A DNA stretch of 64,000 nt from Pseudodesulfovibrio senegalensis (GCF_008830225.1 NZ_WAIE01000002.1:310001-374000), one strand, 5' to 3'. Counted from the first letter of the stretch, positions 25,448 to 34,749 are shown. Numbers and translations are program-made. The notes: generated by a model not told the origin, from the letters alone.

Positions 25448-25822
25448 GTGGCACGTATCGCAGGTGTTGATCTGCCCAAGAACAAGCGCATGGATATTGC
25501 GCTGACCTATATCTACGGCATTGGCCGCACGACGGCCATGGAGATTCTGTCTACTGTCAAGGTTGATTGGCAGAAAAAGACTGATGACCTCTCTAACGAA
25601 GAGGTCAACTCCATCCGTAACGAGATCGAGCAGAACCACAAGGTTGAAGGCGATCTTCGTCGGGAAGTGATCCAGAACATCAAGCGTTTGATGGACATCG
25701 GCTGCTATCGCGGCCTGCGCCATCGTCGTGGTCTTCCCTGCCATGGTCAGCGGACCCACACCAACGCTCGTACCCGCAAGGGTCCGCGTCGTTCGGTGGT
25801 TGGCAGGAAGAAGAAAAAGTAG
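25448..25822 (+). CDS. rpsM: 30S ribosomal protein S13
   Basis: S13 contacts the P-site tRNA and the 50S subunit from the 30S head. The product is 124 residues from a GTG start with AAAGGGGAAT upstream. It shows [14 protein letters not shown] and the terminal [16 protein letters not shown]. It starts 12 bp after rpmJ and opens the alpha-operon section. Confidence 0.98.
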   Translation: MARIAGVDLPKNKRMDIALTYIYGIGRTTAMEILSTVKVDWQKKTDDLSNEEVNSIRNEIEQNHKVEGDLRREVIQNIKRLMDIGCYRGLRHRRGLPCHGQRTHTNARTRKGPRRSVVGRKKKK

Positions 25823-25917
25823 CGCTTGAACGTACGATAATAATTGAGGAAGCCGACCACGCCATGCGAGGTTCGCCTTTACTCGTCAAACGGAAATTTT
25901 AAAGGGAGAGTCCGGCA

Positions 25918-26301
25918 ATGGCTAGACCCCGCCGTACGAAGAAAAAAGAGAAGAAAAACATCCCTGTTGGCGTGGCCCACATCAAGGCCACGTTCAACAA
26001 CACCATTATCACCTTCACCGACCCGAAGGGCAATGTGGTGAGCTGGGCGAGTGCCGGAGCCGCTTTCAAGGGTTCCCGCAAAAGCACTCCCTTTGCCGCA
26101 CAGATCGCTGCCGAGTCCGCCGCCAAAACCGCGCGCGACAACGGCATGCGTACCGTCGGCATCATGGTGAAGGGACCGGGTTCCGGTCGTGAGGCTGCCA
26201 TGCGCGCTATCAGCGCCGCTGGTTTCAAGGTGACGTTCATTCGTGACATCACCCCGATTCCGCACAACGGCTGCCGTCCGCCGAAACGCCGCAGGGTTTA
26301 A
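25918..26301 (+). CDS. rpsK: 30S ribosomal protein S11
   Basis: S11 lies on the 30S platform near the anti-Shine-Dalgarno. The product is 127 residues with [18 protein letters not shown] and the C-terminal [19 protein letters not shown] 95-bp spacer before it has AAAGGGAGAG as ribosome-binding site and no clear fold. Confidence 0.98.
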   Translation: MARPRRTKKKEKKNIPVGVAHIKATFNNTIITFTDPKGNVVSWASAGAAFKGSRKSTPFAAQIAAESAAKTARDNGMRTVGIMVKGPGSGREAAMRAISAAGFKVTFIRDITPIPHNGCRPPKRRRV

Positions 26302-26313
26302 AGGAGATTTACA

Positions 26314-26940
26314 GTGGCAAGATATACGCAAGCCAAGTGCAAGCTCTGCCGCCGCGAGGGCCAGAAACTGTTCCTCAAGGGCGACCGTTGCTATACCGAT
26401 AAGTGCGCCTACGAAAAGCGTCCTTACGCTCCGGGCCATTCCGGCCGCATGCGCAAGAAGATGAGCGATTACGCCATCCAGCTGCGCGAAAAGCAGAAGG
26501 TCCGCCGCATGTATGGCGTGCTCGAAGGCCAGTTCCGCAAGTACTATGAACGTGCCGACGCCATGAAGGGCGTTACCGGTCACAATCTCCTGTTCCTGCT
26601 CGAACGCCGCCTCGACAACGTCATTTACCGTCTCGGTTTCGCAAACTCCCGCGATCAGGCGCGCCAGATGGTCCGCCACGGCATGTTCGTCATGAACGGT
26701 CGCCGCGTGAGCATCCCCTCCATGATGGTTAAGCCGGGTGATGCCATTGAAGTTCGCGAAGAGAGCCGCAAGGTGCCCGTGATCATGGAAGCTCAGGAAG
26801 TCATCGCCCGCCGTGGCTGCCCCGAATGGCTGGAGTCCGACGGTGCCAACTTCAAGGGCACGGTCAAGGCACTGCCCAGCCGGGAAGACATCCAGTTCCC
26901 GATCAACGAGCAGCTCATCGTCGAATTGTACTCAAAATAG
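26314..26940 (+). CDS. rpsD: 30S ribosomal protein S4 (zinc-binding type)
   Basis: S4 starts 30S assembly and in E. coli represses the alpha operon. The product is 208 residues from a GTG start after AAAGGAGAT. The N-terminus carries CKLC with two later Cys (GDRCYTDKC), the zinc-containing form. The S4 RNA-binding domain follows ([23 protein letters not shown]). rpoA starts 13 bp after the stop. Confidence 0.98.
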   Translation: MARYTQAKCKLCRREGQKLFLKGDRCYTDKCAYEKRPYAPGHSGRMRKKMSDYAIQLREKQKVRRMYGVLEGQFRKYYERADAMKGVTGHNLLFLLERRLDNVIYRLGFANSRDQARQMVRHGMFVMNGRRVSIPSMMVKPGDAIEVREESRKVPVIMEAQEVIARRGCPEWLESDGANFKGTVKALPSREDIQFPINEQLIVELYSK

Positions 26941-26953
26941 ATAGGTGCATTGC

Positions 26954-27994
26954 ATGCTTATTCAGAACGGCGACAAGCTTATCAACGCCCGCAACTGGTC
27001 CGAACTCGTCAAGCCCGAGAACCTCGTCCGCGACCCCAAGTCTTCCGAGACTTACGGAAAGTTCGTGTGCGAACCTCTGGAGCGCGGCTACGGAACGACC
27101 ATTGGCAATGCCATGCGGAGAACCCTGCTTTCATCCCTTCAGGGCTGTGCCATCGTGGCAGCTCAGATTGAAGGCGTGCAGCACGAGTTCACCACCATGG
27201 AGGGTGTGCTGGAGGACATGACCGAGGTTGTCCTCAACCTCAAATCCGTTCGGCTGGCCATGACCACGGACGAAGCCCAAACCCTGGTTCTCGAAGCCGA
27301 CAAACAGGGTGCGGTCACCGCCGCCAAGATCAAGGAAAACCAGAACGTCAAGGTTCTGAACCCCGAGCAGCACATCGCCACCCTGACCGAGGACCGCCCC
27401 CTGAGGATGGAACTGGAAATTCGCATGGGCAAGGGTTACATGCCCGCGGAAATGCATGAGGGTCTCGCCGATGAAATCGGCCTGGTCACCATGGATGCCA
27501 GCTTTTCCCCCATCCGCAAGGTGGCCTACACTGTCGAGCAGGCTCGCGTCGGTCAGATGACCAACTACGACAAGCTCATTCTCGAAGTCTGGACAGACGG
27601 CTCCGTTACCCCGGAAGACGCCTGCGCCTACAGTGCCAAGATTCTCAAGGAACAACTCTCCGTGTTCATCAATTTCGATGAAATGACCTCGGAGACCCAG
27701 GAGAGCGAGGAAGACAAGATCGACCTCAATCCGAATTTGTTCAAGAGCATCGACGAACTGGAGCTTTCCGTTCGTGCCACCAACTGCCTCAAGGCCGCCA
27801 ACATTCAGCTTGTGGGCGAACTTGTGCAGCGTACCGAGGCGCAGATGCTCAAGACCAAGAACTTCGGCCGTAAATCTCTCGACGAGATTCGCCGGGTTCT
27901 GGACAGCATGACGCTGAAATTCGGCATGGTGCTTGAGGATTTTGACAAAAAATATCAGGAATGGCTGAAGAGGAAAGAGAAAAATGAGGCATAG
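26954..27994 (+). CDS. rpoA: DNA-directed RNA polymerase subunit alpha
   Basis: Alpha dimerises to start RNA polymerase assembly, and its C-terminal domain contacts UP elements and activators. The product is 346 residues from the ATG at 26954, spaced about 8 bp from AGGTG; a GTG at 26945 falls in that box. The N-terminal [19 protein letters not shown] and the C-terminal [14 protein letters not shown] plus [11 protein letters not shown] motifs are intact. It overlaps rplQ by 11 bp. Confidence 0.98.
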   Translation: MLIQNGDKLINARNWSELVKPENLVRDPKSSETYGKFVCEPLERGYGTTIGNAMRRTLLSSLQGCAIVAAQIEGVQHEFTTMEGVLEDMTEVVLNLKSVRLAMTTDEAQTLVLEADKQGAVTAAKIKENQNVKVLNPEQHIATLTEDRPLRMELEIRMGKGYMPAEMHEGLADEIGLVTMDASFSPIRKVAYTVEQARVGQMTNYDKLILEVWTDGSVTPEDACAYSAKILKEQLSVFINFDEMTSETQESEEDKIDLNPNLFKSIDELELSVRATNCLKAANIQLVGELVQRTEAQMLKTKNFGRKSLDEIRRVLDSMTLKFGMVLEDFDKKYQEWLKRKEKNEA

Positions 27995-28508
27995 GAAGTC
28001 CGGAAGGAAGCTCAATCGAAGCTCGTCCCACCGCAAGGCCCTGTTCCGCAACATGGCCAAGGCTCTGCTGACCTACGAATCCATTCGTACCACCGAAGCC
28101 AAGGCTAAGGAACTGCGCAAGGTTATCGATCGCCTGATCACTCTGGCTCTCAAGAATGACCTGCATGCCCGTCGTCAGGCGTACAAGGTGCTGAACAGCC
28201 ACCAGATGGTCCAGCGCCTGTTTGACGAAATCGGCCCCCGTTTCAACGGCGGTGGCGGTTATACCCGTATCATCAAGCTGTCTTCGCCCCGCAAGGGCGA
28301 CTGCGCGCCCATGGTCATCATTGAATTGACCAAGCTCGCAGGCGCTGCTCCGGCCCCGGCCGAAGAGCCCAAGGCAGAGGAAAAGCCGGCTCCCAAGAAG
28401 AAGGCTGCTCCGAAAAAGAAGGCCGCTCCGAAAAAGGCTGAAAAGCCTGCGGAGCCCAAGGCCGAAAAAACCGAGGAAAAGGCTGAGGCCGATTCCAAGG
28501 AAGATTAG
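27984..28508 (+). CDS. rplQ: 50S ribosomal protein L17 with lysine-rich C-terminal tail
   Basis: L17 lies at the tunnel exit. Residues 1-118 match the normal family ([20 protein letters not shown] and [12 protein letters not shown]). The protein then continues for about 55 residues of Ala, Lys, Pro and Glu, with tandem PKKKAA-type units at about 137-151 and an acidic end. Typical L17 has about 115-130 residues. The gene overlaps rpoA by 11 bp and ends just before a terminator. Confidence 0.96.
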   Translation: MRHRKSGRKLNRSSSHRKALFRNMAKALLTYESIRTTEAKAKELRKVIDRLITLALKNDLHARRQAYKVLNSHQMVQRLFDEIGPRFNGGGGYTRIIKLSSPRKGDCAPMVIIELTKLAGAAPAPAEEPKAEEKPAPKKKAAPKKKAAPKKAEKPAEPKAEKTEEKAEADSKED

Positions 28509-28513
28509 GTTTC

Positions 28514-28546
28514 AAAAAAGGGCAGGAATTATCCTGCCCTTTTTTT
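28514..28546 (+). terminator. Intrinsic terminator of the ribosomal protein cluster
   Basis: A perfect 8-bp stem GGGCAGGA / TCCTGCCC with loop ATTA is flanked by A6 on the left and T7 on the right. The A/T tracts make it able to work in both directions. It lies directly after rplQ and closes the whole S10-spc-alpha unit. Confidence 0.9.
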
Positions 28547-28556
28547 ATGTTGACCT

Positions 28557-28571
28557 ATAGATTTTCTCTAT
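28557..28571 (+). promoter_or_regulatory. Candidate LysR-type operator
   Basis: The dyad ATAGA-TTTTC-TCTAT is perfect in its arms and contains the T-N11-A pattern typical of LysR-family boxes. It lies 17 bp before the start of the LysR-type gene, where autoregulation would be expected. No binding evidence exists in the sequence beyond the symmetry. Confidence 0.4.
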
Positions 28572-28588
28572 GGATTGCAGGTGTTACC

Positions 28589-29503
28589 ATGGATATGAGG
28601 AAGCTCGAAGCTTTTTGCCGGGTCTATGAACAGCGCAGCTTTTCCAAGGCCGCCAAGGTGTTGTTTTTATCCCAACCCACAGTCAGTTCGCACATATCCT
28701 CTCTTGAGGAAGAACTGGGAATCCTGTTGTTCGACCGCCTGGGGCGTTCCATTCTTCCCACCGAAGCGGCCGAGATTCTTTACGGCAGCGCCCATTCCGT
28801 GTTCGAGCGCCTTGAAGACGCCAAAATCAGAATTCAGCTCCTTCAGGACAAGGTTGTCGGGGATCTGCACCTCGGTGGCAGCACTATTCCGGCCACGTAT
28901 TTCCTGCCGCAGATCATGGGCGCATTTGCCACCGCGTATCCGGATGTAACCTTTCATGTCGAGGTGGGCGATTGCAAATCCATCACCGACCGGGTTGTTT
29001 GCGGCGAACTGTTGCTTGGCGTGGTGGGCGCGCAGCCTCATGCGCCGGAGCTTGAGTCCGAGCTTGTTTTGGAAGACGATGTTGTCTTGGTGGCGCATGC
29101 CGACCTTGCGCGGCGGCTTTCCGGCCATGCCGTGAGTATCCGTGATCTTTCGCAGTTGCCGTGGATCATTCGCGGCAAGGGTTCAGGTACGCGCGAGGCC
29201 TTTGAATGCGCGGTGGAGCCGTTCGGCATCCTGCCCCACATGGATGTTCGCGCCTGTGTGGACAACACGGCCACGGCCATGGAATGCGTGTTGGCGGGCA
29301 TGGGTGTGACGGTCACCTCAAAGACCGTTGCCCGCCGCTACAGAGGACGTTCCGGCCTTGTGGTGTTGGATGTGCCGGACCTTGCTCTCAAGCGCGAATT
29401 TTATCTGACCTACCGCAAGGACCGCCGTCTGTTCCCTGCAGCCGAGGCATTCATGCGCTTTTTCCGCGAGCATGGTGCCGACCTGCTTGCGGAAGACACG
29501 TGA
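28589..29503 (+). CDS. LysR family transcriptional regulator
   Basis: The product is 304 residues from the ATG giving MDMRKLEAFC. Residues 1-60 form the winged helix-turn-helix (SFSKAAKVLFLSQPTVSSHISSLEEELG). The rest is a periplasmic-binding-protein-like effector domain (GGSTIPATYFLPQIMGAF, later DNTATAMECVLAGMGVTV). It resembles the CysB/CbbR side of the family and could belong to the group annotated as selenium-metabolism-associated regulators, but the effector cannot be read from the sequence. It stands alone between the ribosomal terminator and pyk. Confidence 0.9.
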   Translation: MDMRKLEAFCRVYEQRSFSKAAKVLFLSQPTVSSHISSLEEELGILLFDRLGRSILPTEAAEILYGSAHSVFERLEDAKIRIQLLQDKVVGDLHLGGSTIPATYFLPQIMGAFATAYPDVTFHVEVGDCKSITDRVVCGELLLGVVGAQPHAPELESELVLEDDVVLVAHADLARRLSGHAVSIRDLSQLPWIIRGKGSGTREAFECAVEPFGILPHMDVRACVDNTATAMECVLAGMGVTVTSKTVARRYRGRSGLVVLDVPDLALKREFYLTYRKDRRLFPAAEAFMRFFREHGADLLAEDT

Positions 29504-29569
29504 TTGTCGCTTTGTCCTGTTTGCCTGTGCCGCCAAATCCTGTAGTGTCAGAAGCACTGGAGGATTTGG

Positions 29570-30997
29570 ATGAAAACCACGATCATAGCCACACTCGGCC
29601 CGGCATCGCGCGAACCCGCCACCATGGAAGCCATGGTCCGCGAAGGCGTGCGCGTGTTTCGTCTCAACTTTTCCCATGGCGACGCCGCTTCATTCGCTGA
29701 CGCGGTGCGCGACATCCGCGCCATCTCGGCGCGATTGGACATCGTGCTGACGGTTCTGGCCGATCTCAGCGGCCCCAAGATACGTGTCGGCGAACTTGAC
29801 CATTCCCCTGCACATGTCGTTCGCGGGCAGGAGGTTCTGCTTGGCCCAGTTGAACGCCGCCCGGCGCATGACCTGGACGCATTGTTCCTGCCCTTTGACC
29901 ATCCCGTGATCCTTTCCGAGCTTAAGGAAGGGGATGCCGTGCATCTGAGTGACGGCATGCTTCGTTTTACGGTAGTTCGTTGCGTGGAGCCGGGAGCCGT
30001 GTTCGCGCTCAGGGCCATCAATGGAGGACTGCTGACCTCGCACAAGGGAATCGCCTTTCCGGGCAAGTTCATCTCCATCCCCGCGCTTACGGACAAGGAC
30101 AGGATCGATCTTGTCGAGGCGCTTGATCTGGGCGTTGATGCCGTGGCCATGTCGTTCGTGCAGTCAGGGCGCGATATTCTCGATTTGCGCGATGCAATGG
30201 AAAAGGACGGCCGTGTGCTGCCCATCATCGCAAAAATGGAGCAGCGGGCCGCTTACGACAATCTGCAGGCCGTTCTGGAGGCCGCCGACTGTCTCATGGT
30301 TGCCCGGGGTGATCTGGGCGTGCAATGCCCCCTGCCGGAGCTGCCCATCATGCAGAAGACCATCATCGATGCCTGCCGCGCCAAGGACAAGCCGGTCATC
30401 GTGGCCACGCAGATGCTTATTTCCATGGTTGACAATCCTGCTCCCACCCGGCCGGAAACCACGGATGTGGCCAACGCCATATTGGACGGGGCGGACGCGG
30501 TCATGCTTTCCGAGGAAACGGCCATCGGCAAGCATCCGGTGGAAGTGGTGGAATACATGGCCAGCATCGCCCAGCAGGCCGAGGCATATGGGTTGAAGAA
30601 GAACGGCGGCCCGCTTTCGCCCGAGGGCCGGGAAGATCCGGAACGGACCCTGGCCTATTGCGCCTGCCTGTTGGCGGACCAGACCGATTCGACCGCACTG
30701 GTTTGCCACACCCGCTCGGGAACCACGGCCTTGCGAGTCAGCGGGCGGCGGCCCGTGCAACCCATTTACGCGCTTTCTCCAAACACCGGCTCGCTGCACA
30801 TGCTGAATCTGAGCTGGGGCGTGATTCCCCGTCTTGTGGACAGGAAGCATACCAGCCATTTGCGGCGCTGCGAGGCGTTCGTGCAGGCGTGCGCGGATTT
30901 TGCGCCGGGGCAGAGCGTGGTCATCACCGCCGGACAAAAAACGCCCGGTCGCATGGACCTGCACACCAACGAGGTCAAGGTCTACTACAAGGGCTAG
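29570..30997 (+). CDS. pyk: Pyruvate kinase
   Basis: This enzyme converts phosphoenolpyruvate and ADP to pyruvate and ATP, the last step of glycolysis. The product is 475 residues. The motifs RLNFSHG, LADLSGPKIRVG, the catalytic-lysine region LPIIAKMEQ, VARGDLGV, and DGADAVMLSEETAIGKHP are all present. The C-terminal domain has the usual HTRSGTTALRVSGRRP. A GGAGGATTTGG ribosome-binding site precedes the ATG. It ends 7 bp from the convergent mqnA stop. Confidence 0.97.
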   Translation: MKTTIIATLGPASREPATMEAMVREGVRVFRLNFSHGDAASFADAVRDIRAISARLDIVLTVLADLSGPKIRVGELDHSPAHVVRGQEVLLGPVERRPAHDLDALFLPFDHPVILSELKEGDAVHLSDGMLRFTVVRCVEPGAVFALRAINGGLLTSHKGIAFPGKFISIPALTDKDRIDLVEALDLGVDAVAMSFVQSGRDILDLRDAMEKDGRVLPIIAKMEQRAAYDNLQAVLEAADCLMVARGDLGVQCPLPELPIMQKTIIDACRAKDKPVIVATQMLISMVDNPAPTRPETTDVANAILDGADAVMLSEETAIGKHPVEVVEYMASIAQQAEAYGLKKNGGPLSPEGREDPERTLAYCACLLADQTDSTALVCHTRSGTTALRVSGRRPVQPIYALSPNTGSLHMLNLSWGVIPRLVDRKHTSHLRRCEAFVQACADFAPGQSVVITAGQKTPGRMDLHTNEVKVYYKG

Positions 30998-31004
30998 GCC
31001 GGGC

Positions 31005-31844
31005 TCACGCCGGGACGCGGTCCTGGATTTGCAAAAAATCCAGTTCGGGCACGGCCGGGATTTCGTCGCATTCGTACAGGTAGCGGTAGAAGAGCTTCAG
31101 GCCTTCCTGCTGCTCGGGGCCGAGGTCGTAGACCAGCCCGTCGAAGTAGGAGCACATCTGCGCGTTGTCCAGCATGCTTGATTGTGCGGCCAGCACGCAG
31201 AGTTCATCAATGTGGTCCTGCCCCCATTGTTTTGCCCGCAGCATGGTGGCGCAGCCCTCGATGGCCTTGTGCGGATTCGTGGCCACGGCCGTGCGCTGCA
31301 CAATCCAGACACCGAAGATGAAGGGCAGGCCGGTCTGGTCGCGCCATGCCTCGCCAAGGTCCACACGCACCGGATAGTCGGCATGGTGGCGCAGGTTCAG
31401 GGCCTCGTCCCCGATGCACAGGATGGCGGCGGGGCGCTGGCCGTCGGCAAGCGTCCGGGTGGCATCGCCGGTCCGGTATTCCACGGAAATGTTCCACTGC
31501 TTCATGAGCACGCGCAGCAGGGCCGCAGACGTATGGGTCTGGGCGCTGACCAGAATGGTCTGGCCGGCCAGTTCGCGCACCGGGACGCGGCTCAGCAACA
31601 GTACGCTCTGCACCGGGCCGCGGCTGCCGATGGCGATGTTTGGCAGCAGGTGGTATTTTTCCGGGTGGCGTGCGTATTCCACGCTCGATGCCGCGGAAAT
31701 GTCCAGCTCGCCTTTGTCCATGAGCACGTTCAGTCGGGCGGGCGGTCCGGAAACGATGTGGAAATCGTTGGGCAGTATCCCGGTTTCCAGCGGATGGTAG
31801 ATGGGCAGCACGTTCAGGTAGCCGATTTTTCCAAGTGCGATCAT
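31005..31844 (-). CDS. mqnA: Chorismate dehydratase, menaquinone (futalosine) pathway
   Basis: MqnA removes water from chorismate to give 3-[(1-carboxyvinyl)oxy]benzoate, the first step of the futalosine route. The product is 279 residues starting MIALGKIGYLNVLPIYHPLE. The MqnA/MqnD solute-binding-like fold is visible (GELDISAASSVEYARHPEKY, ILVSAQTHTSAALLRVLM). A longer in-frame extension upstream is only read-through over mqnC. Its ATG overlaps the mqnC TGA (ATGA), so translation is coupled. Confidence 0.93.
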   Translation of the reverse strand: MIALGKIGYLNVLPIYHPLETGILPNDFHIVSGPPARLNVLMDKGELDISAASSVEYARHPEKYHLLPNIAIGSRGPVQSVLLLSRVPVRELAGQTILVSAQTHTSAALLRVLMKQWNISVEYRTGDATRTLADGQRPAAILCIGDEALNLRHHADYPVRVDLGEAWRDQTGLPFIFGVWIVQRTAVATNPHKAIEGCATMLRAKQWGQDHIDELCVLAAQSSMLDNAQMCSYFDGLVYDLGPEQQEGLKLFYRYLYECDEIPAVPELDFLQIQDRVPA

Positions 31845-32905
31845 GACTGTTTTTCCAGCAAGGTATAGTCCATGGTCCGCTGCTTGGGGGTATAGCCCGC
31901 GTCCTTGACCAGCCGATGAATTTCCGCGGCGGAAAGCCGGAAGGACACGCCTGCGGCCTTGACCACGTTTTCCTCGATCATGGTGGAGCCGAAGTCGTTG
32001 CCCCCGAAATGCAGGGCCATCTGCGCGATACCCGGTCCCATGGTCACCCACGACACCTGGATGTTGTCCACGTTGTCCAGCACGATGCGCGAGATCGCAA
32101 GCGTGCGCAGATATTCCACGCTGGTGAGCTTGCGGCAGTGGGGCAGAGCCGTGTGGTCGGGCTGGAAGGTCCATGGAATGAACGCGGTGTACCCGCCGGT
32201 CCTGTCCTGGCTTTCGCGCACCGCAAAAAGATGCTCCAGCCGCTGTTCCGGGGTTTCCACATGGCCGAACATCATGGTGGCCGTGGTGCGCAGGCCCTGT
32301 TTGTGCGCTTCTTCCATGACCCCGAGCCATTGCCCGGCCGGGCATTTGTTGGGCGCCACCTCTGAACGGACAGCGTCCACGAGGATTTCCGCGCCCCCGC
32401 CCGGAATGGAATCCAGCCCGGCCGCATGCAGCCTGCGGATGACTTCGGCCACGCTGATGTTGTTCAGTTCGCTGAAATAGACGATCTCCGGCGGGGAAAA
32501 GGCGTGCACGTGCACCGTGTGGTTGTCCTTGATGTAGCGCAGCATGTCCTCGTACCAGGACAGGGGCAGGTCCGGGTGGTGCCCGCCCTGCATGAGAATC
32601 TGGGTGCCGCCCAGTTCAAGGGTTTCCTCGATCTTTTGCCCGATTTGCTCATGGCCGAGCACGTAGCCGCCGTCCTGTTCGGGCGCGCGGTAGAACGCGC
32701 AGAACTTGCAGCCGCACACGCAGATGTTGGAATAGTTGATGTTGCGGTCGGACACATAGGTGACCATCGGCTCGGGGTGCTTGGCCATGCGCACGGCATG
32801 GGCCAGAAATCCGAGCTCGTGAAAGTCCGCTTCGAGGTATAGCGTGCGCGCCTCGTCAAAGTCGATGCGTTCTCCGTGGAGAACCTTGTCGTATATGGTG
32901 TTCAT
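31841..32905 (-). CDS. mqnC: Cyclic dehypoxanthine futalosine synthase (radical SAM)
   Basis: MqnC makes the spiro ring of cyclic dehypoxanthinylfutalosine by radical SAM chemistry. The product is 354 residues. The iron-sulfur cysteines are C62, C66 and C69 (ICVCGCKFCAFYR), with an extra C64. The paralogous core GLDSIPGGGAEILVDAVR is shared with MqnE. The start MNTIYDKVLHGER is taken; the frame is open further upstream without family support. mqnE lies 38 bp before it and mqnA overlaps its end. Confidence 0.94.
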   Translation of the reverse strand: MNTIYDKVLHGERIDFDEARTLYLEADFHELGFLAHAVRMAKHPEPMVTYVSDRNINYSNICVCGCKFCAFYRAPEQDGGYVLGHEQIGQKIEETLELGGTQILMQGGHHPDLPLSWYEDMLRYIKDNHTVHVHAFSPPEIVYFSELNNISVAEVIRRLHAAGLDSIPGGGAEILVDAVRSEVAPNKCPAGQWLGVMEEAHKQGLRTTATMMFGHVETPEQRLEHLFAVRESQDRTGGYTAFIPWTFQPDHTALPHCRKLTSVEYLRTLAISRIVLDNVDNIQVSWVTMGPGIAQMALHFGGNDFGSTMIEENVVKAAGVSFRLSAAEIHRLVKDAGYTPKQRTMDYTLLEKQS

Positions 32906-32943
32906 TGTCTGTTCCCGGAAAATGATTCGCGTGATGGTTGCGG

Positions 32944-34047
32944 CTATACTTCGTTGAATTGCGCGTCGCGCCGGACCGGTTCCATGCCGCAGCCGCGGAT
33001 CATGCCTTCCAGTTCCTGCACGCTCATGGACTGGGCCGAGTCCGCTCCGGCCTCGTGGCCGATTTTTTCCTCCACCACGGTGCCGTCGAAATCGTCCGCC
33101 CCGAACTTGAGCGCGGCCTGCGCCACCTTGACTCCCAGCATGATCCAGTAGGATTTGATGTGGCTGATGTTGTCCAGCATAAGGCGGCTGATCGCGATGG
33201 TGCGCAGCTGTTCCAGCCCGGTCAGCGGGCTGGGCACCTTGAGCTTGCTGTTTTCGGTCAGGAAGGGCAGGGGGATGAAGCAGGTGAAGCCGCCGGAGGC
33301 GTCCTGCTGCTCGCGCAGCCGGATCAAATGGTCCACCCTGTGTTCGCGAGACTCCAGATGTCCGTAAAGCATGGTGCAGTTGGTTCGGATGCCCATGGCG
33401 TGCGCCTCGCCGTGGATGCGCAGCCATTCGTCGGCGTCGATTTTCCGTGGGCATATCTGTTGGCGGATTTCCGGATCGAAGATTTCCGCGCCCCCGCCTG
33501 TGAGCATGTCCAGCCCCGCGGTCCGCAGCCGGGTCAACACCTCGGCGGTGCTCAGCTTGGCAAGGGACGCGAAGTGGGCGATCTCGGTGACCGTGAAGCT
33601 CTTGATCACGGTGTGGGGCAGGCGCTCCCTGACCAGCGCAAGCAGTTCCTCGTAGTAGGAAAGGGGCAGGGTCGGATGACAACCACCCACGATGTGGATT
33701 TCGTTGGGTTCTGCGGCGTTGGCGTCCAGCTTTGCGGCCACGTCTGCCATGCTCAGGGTAAAGGCCCCGGTGCGGGATTCGTCCTCACGCTGGTAGGCGC
33801 AGAACACGCAGCCGTTCACGCACACGTTGGTGTAGTTGATGTGCTGGTTGACCACGTGGTAGGTCTTGCGGCCGTGCATGCGCGTGCGCACATGGTGGGC
33901 AAGCGTGCCCACGGCCAAAGGCTCGTCGCATTCAAACAGGCGTAAGCCGTCTTCACGGCTCAGGCGTTTCCCTTCCATGACTTTTTCCTGCACATCCCCG
34001 AGTCCGAGGTTGGCGTAAAAGTTGTTTTTGATGAAGAATTCAATCAT
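32944..34047 (-). CDS. mqnE: Aminofutalosine synthase (radical SAM)
   Basis: MqnE joins the MqnA product to the adenosyl group of SAM to give aminofutalosine. The product is 367 residues with the radical SAM triad C76-x3-C80-x2-C83 (NVCVNGCVFCAYQ) and the conserved GLDMLTGGGAEIF. Its start overlaps the end of the TetR gene by 8 bp, so the regulator and the enzymes mqnE-mqnC-mqnA are one operon. Confidence 0.95.
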   Translation of the reverse strand: MIEFFIKNNFYANLGLGDVQEKVMEGKRLSREDGLRLFECDEPLAVGTLAHHVRTRMHGRKTYHVVNQHINYTNVCVNGCVFCAYQREDESRTGAFTLSMADVAAKLDANAAEPNEIHIVGGCHPTLPLSYYEELLALVRERLPHTVIKSFTVTEIAHFASLAKLSTAEVLTRLRTAGLDMLTGGGAEIFDPEIRQQICPRKIDADEWLRIHGEAHAMGIRTNCTMLYGHLESREHRVDHLIRLREQQDASGGFTCFIPLPFLTENSKLKVPSPLTGLEQLRTIAISRLMLDNISHIKSYWIMLGVKVAQAALKFGADDFDGTVVEEKIGHEAGADSAQSMSVQELEGMIRGCGMEPVRRDAQFNEV

Positions 34048-34699
34048 GGCTCACTGTGCCCGACAAGCCGCCCCGCAAAAGGTCCAGCATGCTGTCGAGT
34101 CTGGTTTCGATGGTTGTGCGGTCCGCGCCGTGGAGGTTCAGATCGCCGTCCAGAAAAGGCACGGCAACCGACTGGAGAAAACGGTCCACGGTGGTGTCCA
34201 GAAGATATACGGCCATGTCCGGGTCCACGTCCGTGCGCAGTTGCCCGGCTTCCATGGCCTCCCGCACGATGGAATGCAGGAATTTGGCGGATGTTGCGCG
34301 TATTTTCTTCAGGAACTGTTCGCGCATGGGAAAATTTTCCTGAAAAAGCATTTTCAGGTAGATGCGGTAGATGTGGGGGTGTGCCTCGATGAAGTCGGCC
34401 CCGGCAAGGGTGATGCGCCGAATCCGGGTAAACAGCTCGTCCCCCTGGGTTTCCATGCGGATCTGCTTGAGCGGCGCCTTGAGCATGGACACCGCATGGC
34501 CGAAAACGTATTCGAGCAGTCCCTGCTTGTTGCCGAAATATTTGAACAGGGACCCCTTGGCAATGCCCAGCCGGTTCACCATGCGGTTGACGCTGGCCTG
34601 ATGGAATCCGTGGTCCGCGAATTCCCGCGTGGCCTCGGTCATTATGCGCTGGCGTTTTTCCGGGTCGATGTTCTCGAAAGTGGTGTTTTTGGTAGGCAT
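34040..34699 (-). CDS. TetR family transcriptional regulator of the menaquinone locus
   Basis: The product is 219 residues. The N-terminal TetR helix-turn-helix is clear (about residues 18-62: REFADHGFHQASVNRMVNRL, then GIAKGSLFKYFGNKQGLLEY). The C-terminal half is a helical ligand and dimer domain of unknown specificity. It is the first gene of the operon tetR-mqnE-mqnC-mqnA and diverges from mqnD. A perfect inverted repeat lies 33 bp upstream of its start. Control of menaquinone synthesis is inferred from this arrangement. Confidence 0.9.
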   Translation of the reverse strand: MPTKNTTFENIDPEKRQRIMTEATREFADHGFHQASVNRMVNRLGIAKGSLFKYFGNKQGLLEYVFGHAVSMLKAPLKQIRMETQGDELFTRIRRITLAGADFIEAHPHIYRIYLKMLFQENFPMREQFLKKIRATSAKFLHSIVREAMEAGQLRTDVDPDMAVYLLDTTVDRFLQSVAVPFLDGDLNLHGADRTTIETRLDSMLDLLRGGLSGTVSHD

Positions 34700-34731
34700 T
34701 GTCTTTCCTGTCCGATGGTGGCATCATGGTC

Positions 34732-34749
34732 GGTGACCGGGTGGTCACC
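34732..34749 (+). promoter_or_regulatory. Probable TetR operator between tetR-mqnECA and mqnD
   Basis: The sequence GGTGACC-GGGT-GGTCACC is a perfect 7-bp inverted repeat with a 4-bp centre, close in form to known TetR-family sites of the type ACCG...CGGT. It lies in the only intergenic space between the two divergent menaquinone transcripts. A weak promoter for mqnD (GTGACC, 17 bp, TGTATA at 34756-34761) overlaps it, so occupancy would block transcription. Confidence 0.65.

Noticed and set aside
31844-33682. Long N-terminal extensions of mqnC and mqnA frames
   Set aside because: The minus-strand frames stay open upstream only because they run over the neighbouring gene. The extensions have no family match, and family N-termini begin at the starts given.
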